Shown here one piece after another: positions 47,467-52,695 of a DNA stretch of 52,695 bases; position 1 is the first letter of the stretch, and each line of letters starts with the position of its first letter. The stretch is taken from assembly GCA_038210135.1 (NCBI GenBank), contig JBBQWZ010000048.1, forward strand, positions 1-52,695. Reading direction: 5' to 3'. Below the pieces are notes generated by a model, which made no database searches, was not told where the DNA came from, and saw only the letters and a list, made by a program, of their open reading frames with translations. Made by a program: the position numbers and the translations under genes. Origin of the DNA: JBBQWZ01 sp038210135 (GTDB lineage: Bacteria; Acidobacteriota; Terriglobia; Bryobacterales; Bryobacteraceae).

Positions 47467-48909
47467 CTAAACCAATGCCGCGGCCGGCTCTTCGCGATGC
47501 GCGGTGCGCAGGCGGATTAGCTCGGCTTTGAAGATCTCACCGAGGACACGCAGACCGCGCCGGATCTCATCCGGAGTCAGGCCCGCAAAGCTGAGGCGGA
47601 AGGCGTTCGATTCGACGCGGTTCACGGCGAAGTATTTGCCTGGCAGGTAGCTGACGCCTTCGCGTTCGGCGCGGTTGGCGAGTTCCCCGGCATCCAAAGC
47701 TTCGGGGAGACGAACCCAGACATTCATGCCGCCTTCAGGCCGCGTGACGGTGGTGCCCGGCGGCAGGAATTCGGCACAGGCTTCGAGGGTGGTGCGAAGG
47801 CGGTCGGCTCCGGCGGCTAAGGCTTTCACGCGATGCGCGTCGAGGCGACCGGATTGGGCAAAGCGCAGCAGGACCGCCTGCGAAAGCTGATCCGTATGCA
47901 GGTCGCTCGCCTGCTTGGCTTCGGCGAGGCGCGCGATGAGGTGGCGCGGTCCGATGGCCCAGCCCACGCGGAGGCCGGGGAAGGCGATCTTCGAGAAGCT
48001 GCGGAGCAGAATGGTATCGGCGGGCGATTCGCCGGCGACGGCCATCCGCTTAATAGAGGATACGGGCTCGCCGGCATAACGCAGTGGCGCGTACAGGTCG
48101 TTCTCGATCACCAGCACGCCGGCGTTGCGGGCAAGCCGAAGCAGTTCCTGGCGCGCGCTGGCAGGCATGGTCGAGCCAGTCGGATTCTGGAAGGTCGGCG
48201 TGATCACGATCAGGCGCGGGGCGTGGGTGTCGATGGCGCGCGAAGCGGCTTCGAGATCGAGGCCGTCCTTGGTGAGCGGGATGCCGAGGACGCGGGCGCC
48301 TCCGCGTTGGAAGACGTTACGGAGTCCGGCATAGACGGGGTCTTCGAGCAGCACGGTTTCGCCATTCGAGGCGAAGACGCGCTGGATCAAATCGAAGGCC
48401 TGCTGGCAGCCGTTGGTAATCAGGATGTCGTCGTCGGGTCCGGCGTCCCCGGCGGCTTTGGCTTCTTCAAGGAGATAGCGGCGGAGCGGCGCGTAACCGA
48501 AGGTGGAGCCGAGCTGGAGGATGGCCGAGGCTTCGTTCGAGTGGACCACTTCGTCCACGGTCGCGCGGAAGGCGTCGAGGGGGAACAGGAGCTCGGATGG
48601 GCGCGAGGTGTCGAAGCGGACGAGCGAGTCGGGGGCTTGTGGTGGATTGGCAATCGGACTCTTGTCGGGGCTTGTCACGAAGGTCCCGCGGCCGACGTGG
48701 CCGCGCAGGAGTCCGTCGGCTTCGAGGAGCTCGTAGGCGGAGGATACGGTGGCGCGGTTGACGCCCAACTGGGTGGCCAATTCGCGGGTTGCGGGTAGTC
48801 GGGCGCCCTGGGCCAAGGTGCCGTTCTCGATCGCAGCTCGCAGGGCGATGTGGAGCTGGCGGTAGAGAGGAAGCTCCGCGTAGGGATCCAATTGGATGAG
48901 TTCGATCAT
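47467..48909 (-). CDS. pdxR: MocR-family regulator, PdxR-like
   Basis: 480 residues from the ATG at 48909 (frame open to 48972). An N-terminal GntR winged helix (LYRQLHIALRAAIENGTLAQ, RATVSSAYELLEADGLLRGH) is joined to an aminotransferase-I-like domain with the PLP lysine in LLRSFSKIAFPGLRVGWAIG and ITNGCQQAFDLIQRVF. PdxR proteins bind PLP and control pdxST. Here the gene is upstream of pdxS and in the same direction, not divergent as in many bacteria. The gap of about 165 bases could hold both its target and the two hairpins. Confidence 0.9.
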   Translation of the reverse strand: MIELIQLDPYAELPLYRQLHIALRAAIENGTLAQGARLPATRELATQLGVNRATVSSAYELLEADGLLRGHVGRGTFVTSPDKSPIANPPQAPDSLVRFDTSRPSELLFPLDAFRATVDEVVHSNEASAILQLGSTFGYAPLRRYLLEEAKAAGDAGPDDDILITNGCQQAFDLIQRVFASNGETVLLEDPVYAGLRNVFQRGGARVLGIPLTKDGLDLEAASRAIDTHAPRLIVITPTFQNPTGSTMPASARQELLRLARNAGVLVIENDLYAPLRYAGEPVSSIKRMAVAGESPADTILLRSFSKIAFPGLRVGWAIGPRHLIARLAEAKQASDLHTDQLSQAVLLRFAQSGRLDAHRVKALAAGADRLRTTLEACAEFLPPGTTVTRPEGGMNVWVRLPEALDAGELANRAEREGVSYLPGKYFAVNRVESNAFRLSFAGLTPDEIRRGLRVLGEIFKAELIRLRTAHREEPAAALV

Positions 48910-49209
48910 GCCAGCCAACTTGGAGTGTACAGCAATGGATCGGTTGAAGCAAGGGGCGGCTTGACCATCCACGCTGGACGATGGCGGGTCCTGCGAAACG
49001 AAGCTAAATCTTTCTATACTATTGTTTTTAAAGGATTTTAAGGCAAGATTGGTAGGCCGATGCGGCCAATTGGCTTCGTTTTGAAATCTGGCCTTTTGGC
49101 TTTAATGGGCTAGATTGGATGGCTTACGGTGATCGATTGGACGGAAGAATGGACTGGCGACTTACCGCATTGGATTGGCCATTGTTAGCTCGGAGAGGTG
49201 ATAAGAAAG

Positions 49210-49289
49210 GTGGCATTGGCCTTCGGGCTAGTGTGCAGACTTATGGCCTTCGGCACGGTTGAATGCACAAGGCCAGAGGCCTATGCCAC
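49210..49289. repeat. Inverted pair of degenerate family A palindromes
   Basis: GTGGCATTGGCC (from 49210) faces GGCCTATGCCAC (ending 49289), with a third fragment TATGGCCTTCGGCAC between. It resembles a paired palindrome unit. Confidence 0.7.
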
Positions 49290-49303
49290 TTGTGCCCCTA
49301 CGG

Positions 49304-49309
49304 TATAAT
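49304..49309 (+). promoter_or_regulatory. TATAAT -10 box, possible leaderless promoter
   Basis: A perfect TATAAT lies eight bases before the ATG at 49318, so a start at seven bases from the box would fall on or next to the first codon. No matching -35 was found. Confidence 0.4.
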
Positions 49310-49317
49310 CTCGGCTC

Positions 49318-51312
49318 ATGGCTGGCTGGCGAGTTTGGTGGTGTGCTGGGATCCTGCTGGCGGTCAATTTATTGATCTCGGCACGACTGTTCCGGGTCGA
49401 ATACTCGGCCTACAACTCGTCCAACGAAGGCACGTTCATCGCGATCTCGCGTGTGATGGCCGAGCACCCTCTCGACTGGAATTGGTGGCAGCTGTGGGAT
49501 GGAGGGCTGCCGATCGAGAACACCTATTCGCCCCTGGTTCCTGCCATGTCAGCATCGGTCGCGCGGCTAACGGGCGTGTCCCCCGCCCGCGCGTTCCACC
49601 TGGTCGGAGCCGCTTTCTTTGCCGCCGGACCGCTCACGCTGTTTTGGATGGCGTGGGTCTTCAGCCGGAAACTGGCGACCAGTTTCGTGGCTTCGCTCGC
49701 CTACTCGTGCCTGTCGCTGTCGGCGATATTGATTCCGGCGATTCGGGTGGACACGCAAGGGGCGCTGAACTTGCGACGGCTACAGGTGCTGGCGTTTTAC
49801 GGGGAGGCTCCGCATACGATCGCTCTGACACTGCTGCCGGTCGCGTTCCTGTGCTTCGCCTTCGCGCTGACCAAGCCGGGCATGAAATGGAAGATTCTGG
49901 CGGGGCTGTCGATTGCCGCGGTGGCGCTGACGAACGCGTTCGGCATCGTGGCGTTGGCGTTTGGATTCATGGCCTGGCTGGTGACGTTGGGAAGCGCACG
50001 ATTGGCAAGAGGCATTCTGTTGACGGCGGCGATCGGTGCGTTGACGTACGCGTGGATTTCGCCGTGGATGCCGCCGAGCGTGCTGCTCGCGATCCGCGCG
50101 AATTCGCCAACGGTAGACGGAGATTTCCGGTATACGACGGCCTCGTGGATCGCGTTGTGCGCCTGTGTTGCCGGATATGGCGTGGTGTGGCTGGTGCTGA
50201 AGTGGCTGCGGGTGGATCGCTTCCAGCGGTTCTTTGCGATGCTCGCGTACGCGCCGGTGGCGATCCTGACTTGTTGGTACGGCTGGCGGGTTGCGGTGGT
50301 GGTGCAGCCGACTCGCTACCACTTGCAGATGGATCTATTTCTCTTGTTGGCGTTGGTCTTTCTCGCCGGGTCGCTGGTGGATCGGCTTCCGCGGAATGCG
50401 CAAGTCGCGTTGGTGGGGGTGGTGATTGCGGCGCTGGGCGCGCAGGTGTTCCGCTCGGTCCGGTTTGCGCGCGGGCAAGTGAGGCGCATCGATCCGGTGC
50501 AACTGGTCGAATACAAGATCGAGAAATGGATGGACGAGAACCGGCACGGACAGCGGGCTTTTATTTCCGGTTCGAGCTCGTTCCTCTATAACGTGTTCAC
50601 CGACAATCCGCAGTTGCATGGCGGTCACGATCCGATGCAGCCGAATCCGTTTATCCGGGCGGTGGTGTACACGATCTATTCGGGCGCGAACGCCGGCGAC
50701 CGGGATGCGGAGTTCTCGACGTTCTGGCTAAAGGCGTTTGGCGCGAACGCGGTTTCGGTGTCGTTTGAAAAGGGACGCGAATACTACAAGCCGTTTACGC
50801 ATCCTCACAAATTCGAAGGCGTTTTGAAGGAGATCTGGCGCGACGGCGACGACGTAATTTACGAAATTCCGGCGCGATCGAGGTCGTTGGCGCATGTGAT
50901 TCCGAGGTCGGCGGTGCCGACGCGGACACCGATTCACGGCTTGGATATTGAGCCGGTGAAGGCGTACGTGGAGGCGCTGGACGATCCGCGAATGCCGTTG
51001 GCGGCGTTTGAGTGGCAGGGATCGAGCGCGGCGCGGATTGAGGCGGACGTGGGCGCGGGTCAATTGTTGGCGGTGCAGGTGTCGTACAGCGCAGGCTGGG
51101 AAGCTACGGCGAACGGGCGTCCGACGGCGGTGACGCGCGACGCGATCGGGCAAATGGTGATCGAAGGGTGCGCGGGTCCTTGCGAGGTTTCGTTGAAGTA
51201 TACGGGTGGGGCGGAGCGGGTATGGACGCGGGCGGCTTCGTTAGGTTCGATGTTGGTGGTGGCGCTGCTGGTGGCGGTCCGGCGTCGGCGCTTGGCTGGT
51301 GACCGCTCCTGA
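49318..51312 (+). CDS. GT-C-like polytopic membrane protein
   Basis: 664 residues. The N-terminal half has about ten hydrophobic segments (WWCAGILLAVNLLISARLF, VGAAFFAAGPLTLFWMAWVF, FVASLAYSCLSLSAILIPAI, LAGLSIAAVALTNAFGIVAL, ILLTAAIGALTYAWISPWMP, VGVVIAALGAQVFRSV). The first loop (NEGTFIAISRVMAEHPLDWN) and large C-terminal soluble part (about 400-640) recall PMT/YfhO-like glycosyltransferases of the GT-C fold. The last residues form one more helix and a basic tail. It may move lipid-linked sugars onto an envelope acceptor. The family is not certain. Confidence 0.72.
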   Translation: MAGWRVWWCAGILLAVNLLISARLFRVEYSAYNSSNEGTFIAISRVMAEHPLDWNWWQLWDGGLPIENTYSPLVPAMSASVARLTGVSPARAFHLVGAAFFAAGPLTLFWMAWVFSRKLATSFVASLAYSCLSLSAILIPAIRVDTQGALNLRRLQVLAFYGEAPHTIALTLLPVAFLCFAFALTKPGMKWKILAGLSIAAVALTNAFGIVALAFGFMAWLVTLGSARLARGILLTAAIGALTYAWISPWMPPSVLLAIRANSPTVDGDFRYTTASWIALCACVAGYGVVWLVLKWLRVDRFQRFFAMLAYAPVAILTCWYGWRVAVVVQPTRYHLQMDLFLLLALVFLAGSLVDRLPRNAQVALVGVVIAALGAQVFRSVRFARGQVRRIDPVQLVEYKIEKWMDENRHGQRAFISGSSSFLYNVFTDNPQLHGGHDPMQPNPFIRAVVYTIYSGANAGDRDAEFSTFWLKAFGANAVSVSFEKGREYYKPFTHPHKFEGVLKEIWRDGDDVIYEIPARSRSLAHVIPRSAVPTRTPIHGLDIEPVKAYVEALDDPRMPLAAFEWQGSSAARIEADVGAGQLLAVQVSYSAGWEATANGRPTAVTRDAIGQMVIEGCAGPCEVSLKYTGGAERVWTRAASLGSMLVVALLVAVRRRRLAGDRS

Positions 51313-51349
51313 CGCACTCCTGCGGAGCGCTTTAGTCGCGGCTCGGATT
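51301..51349 (-). repeat. Family D repeat, copy 3 (inverted)
   Basis: Read on the minus strand it starts AATCCGAGCCGCG, has a hairpin GCTCCGCAGGAGTGC-like middle and ends AGCGGTC. It directly follows the GT-C-like gene. Confidence 0.7.
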
Positions 51350-51758
51350 CGGGGTGCGTTGGACTTCGACGAAGTTGGTTGGCGATTTCGTTCCGTGTGA
51401 ACTTCGGGAGGTCCGCTTCCTTACGGTCGCGGTTCGGTGCTGAGCGGTGTGGTCCGCTTCCTTACGGTCGCGGTTTGGTGCTGAGCGGTGTGGTTCCCTC
51501 CCTTTATTGTCGGGGTTCAAGCCAAGCAGAGCCGAGTTTCATCGCGATCGTGGGTGACGTAGCCTCATGCGCCTCGACGGTTCGCGGCCGATGGCCGGTT
51601 CAAAACCCTTTTGCGGGTGAACGCGGCGGATTGGGTCCGCTTGGCCCCAGAACGCTTTGATGAAGAGATCGCCTCCGGTAGTCTGCTAACAACTTGAGAT
51701 TCTTTTCGTCGCCTGCGGGCTGCGCCGGATGAGGAGAAGCATCGGGTGATTACTTACT
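51313..51758. other. Repeat-rich gap before the PEP-CTERM gene
   Basis: No gene supported. The part up to 51520 is repeats. From 51530 to 51758 nothing recognisable was found except GGAG at about 51733 ahead of the next gene and a short AT-rich run at 51690. Confidence 0.5.
51411..51480 (-). repeat. Two GTAA-loop hairpins (copies 11 and 12) in a 41-base tandem duplication
   Basis: The minus-strand unit CCGC-GA-CC-GTAA-GG-AA-GCGG lies at 51413-51432 and 51454-51473, 41 bases apart, with GGTGCTGAGCGGTGT between them repeated. A further degenerate copy may start near 51493. Confidence 0.85.
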
Positions 51759-52526
51759 ATGCGCATTCAACTTCTTCTCGCAATTCTACTGACCGGTGTG
51801 TGTGAAGGCTCGGTTTCGTACTCGTATCAACATGGGCCGGATCCTGGGCCTGCCGGGAACAACGATTTTCACGGGCTGATTCTCGGGCAAGATGCGACAA
51901 CGCCTTTCGCCAACAACCTGGACTTCTGGTGGGCGAGCCAGTTTTACACGGTGGCGGGCGGCGAGAGCATCAGCTCGATCACTTTAGGCTTCAATCCGAG
52001 CGCGGCGAACTTGCCGGTGAGCTTCCTGCTGTACTCGGATCAGAATGGGAACGGCCTGGCAGATTCGCTGTCTTTGCTGGGCCAGCTCAACGGAACGCTG
52101 CCGGCGTTCAGTCCGGTGCCCTTCGCGGTGGAAGCCTATTACACCCTGACGTTCGGTACTCCGATTCCGGTGGGCACGAGTTTCTTCACTGCGGCGCTGT
52201 TTAAGAATATTGCGCCGACGGTGACCTGCTATATCACGAATCCGCCGCAGACTCCGCCGTGTCTGCCGGATGTCACAGTGGATCTGCATCAGCCCGAGGG
52301 TCACTCCTGGTGGGCGTACAACACCAAGATCCCAAACACGTTCAACGTGGCGAACCCCATGGGCGCGGAAGGTTTCGTGACTCCGGCGGATTCGCCTTGG
52401 AATTTTACGCTTTCGGCGATTGGTGTCGCTGGCGATACAAGCGGCGTGCCCGAACCATCGAGCATTGCGCTGGTGGGTGCGGGCGTGGGTTTGATCGGCT
52501 GGATACGGCGCAGGCGTAAAGGCTAG
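51759..52526 (+). CDS. PEP-CTERM surface protein
   Basis: 255 residues. Signal peptide MRIQLLLAILLTGVCEGSVS; a beta-rich body (ISSITLGFNPSAANLPVSFL); and a perfect PEP-CTERM sorting signal: VPEPSS, a helix (IALVGAGVGLIGW) and the basic tail IRRRRKG. An exosortase, which is not in the window, would cleave it at the PEP motif. Such proteins are linked to exopolysaccharide or biofilm matrix. The body is not a recognised domain. It has no operon partner. Confidence 0.92.
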   Translation: MRIQLLLAILLTGVCEGSVSYSYQHGPDPGPAGNNDFHGLILGQDATTPFANNLDFWWASQFYTVAGGESISSITLGFNPSAANLPVSFLLYSDQNGNGLADSLSLLGQLNGTLPAFSPVPFAVEAYYTLTFGTPIPVGTSFFTAALFKNIAPTVTCYITNPPQTPPCLPDVTVDLHQPEGHSWWAYNTKIPNTFNVANPMGAEGFVTPADSPWNFTLSAIGVAGDTSGVPEPSSIALVGAGVGLIGWIRRRRKG

Positions 52527-52554
52527 CCGCCGTCTATGTTCGCGTGAGATTCGC

Positions 52555-52590
52555 GTCCGCTTCCGGCGTGCTCCTTCGGAGCACTCTCCA
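52555..52590 (-). repeat. Family D repeat, copy 4 (inverted, partial)
   Basis: GTCCGCTTCCGGC followed by GTGCTCC-TTC-GGAGCAC. It matches the right half and hairpin of copy 1 in inverted form. Confidence 0.7.
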
Positions 52591-52629
52591 GAAACCAGGT
52601 TGTAAGGTATTGAGGGATTTGGGGCATGG

Positions 52630-52695
52630 TTAGGTGGGGATTTCGATGGGGACGAGGGCGAAGCCTTGTTGGGCGGCGTGTTTTGTGAGTTGTTT
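52630..52695 (-). CDS. 3' end of an unidentified minus-strand gene (partial)
   Basis: An open frame enters from the right edge and ends TAA at 52632-52630. The last residues are KQLTKHAAQQGFALVPIEIPT. Too short to assign; the coding look is good but no family is claimed. Confidence 0.4.
   Translation of the reverse strand, partial: KQLTKHAAQQGFALVPIEIPT

Larger units (their letters stand above)
48910..49317. other. AT-richer gap between pdxR and the GT-C-like gene
   Basis: No gene found. The left part is AT-rich (TATACTATTGTTTTTAAAGG near 49014) and likely holds the pdxR promoter, though no clean boxes were seen. The middle is rich in short TTGG/ATTGG words (GATTGGATGGC, ATTGGACGG, TTGGATTGGCC). 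The right part has degenerate family A repeats and a TATAAT box. Confidence 0.5.

Noticed and set aside
49263..50591. 442-residue plus-strand frame overlapping the GT-C-like gene
   Set aside because: It overlaps a frame with clear membrane helices and starts in a palindrome; its composition is typical of shadow frames.
1..52695. tRNA, rRNA and riboswitch genes
   Set aside because: No cloverleaf, rRNA segment or known riboswitch core was recognised in the gaps by eye; a covariance search was not possible.

Overview
The window reads as a chromosomal segment of a high-GC acidobacterium of the Solibacter/Bryobacter kind. The pointers are a secreted sedolisin that ends in the C-terminal domain typical of Candidatus Solibacter proteins (the TIGR03437 type), a VWFA domain of the acidobacterial type, a PEP-CTERM surface protein, many secreted carbohydrate-active proteins, and swarms of short extragenic palindromes. 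No rRNA, tRNA, transposase, phage gene or CRISPR array was seen. The lineage is inferred from these family traits, not from a marker gene.

Layout. 1-5.5 kb: end of an unidentified gene, then a fucose-isomerase-like protein, a Gfo/Idh/MocA oxidoreductase, homoserine kinase (thrB) and a class-3 prolyl-tRNA synthetase (proS). 5.6-13.7 kb: secreted or envelope proteins (beta-propeller protein, sedolisin, DUF1080-like protein, sialidase-like protein) with an AraC regulator, a 59-residue DUF3606 protein and a RidA protein. 13.8-17 kb: a secreted M19 dipeptidase, then a two-gene cassette that looks like a split borosin RiPP system: a 231-residue precursor-like protein with a borosin-binding-type leader, overlapping by GTGA with a backbone-N-methyltransferase-type tetrapyrrole-methylase-fold enzyme. 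17-23 kb: Omp85-like barrel, DUF4390-like lipid-anchored or secreted protein, an NtrY-like histidine kinase fused in frame to a VWFA protein, and an NtrX-like sigma-54 activator. 23-29.8 kb: M48 protease, RibBA with a defective GTP-cyclohydrolase half, GNAT acetyltransferase, hemB, a membrane protein and a B3/B4-domain protein.

30-33 kb holds a sulfur-carrier cysteine pathway (cysM, mec-type JAMM protease, cysO-type carrier, moeZ). The carrier has a 16-residue tail beyond its Gly-Gly, part of it encoded by a dispersed repeat. 33-37.5 kb: a lower-GC probable acquired gene, DUF2071, OsmC, and a GH36-like alpha-galactosidase. 37.7-45.7 kb: two ECF sigma factors, a large zinc-finger/FecR anti-sigma-like protein, and a four-gene ABC exporter operon. 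45.7-48.9 kb: pdxT, pdxS and their MocR-type regulator. 49-52.5 kb: a GT-C-like membrane protein with a likely leaderless promoter, a repeat-rich gap and a PEP-CTERM protein.

The most interesting items are the borosin-like pair, at least four families of dispersed hairpins (one, built around a GTAA loop, has 12 copies with compensatory changes), the tailed sulfur carrier, the kinase-VWFA fusion, and a perfect 12-bp inverted repeat that encloses the hemB start codon.
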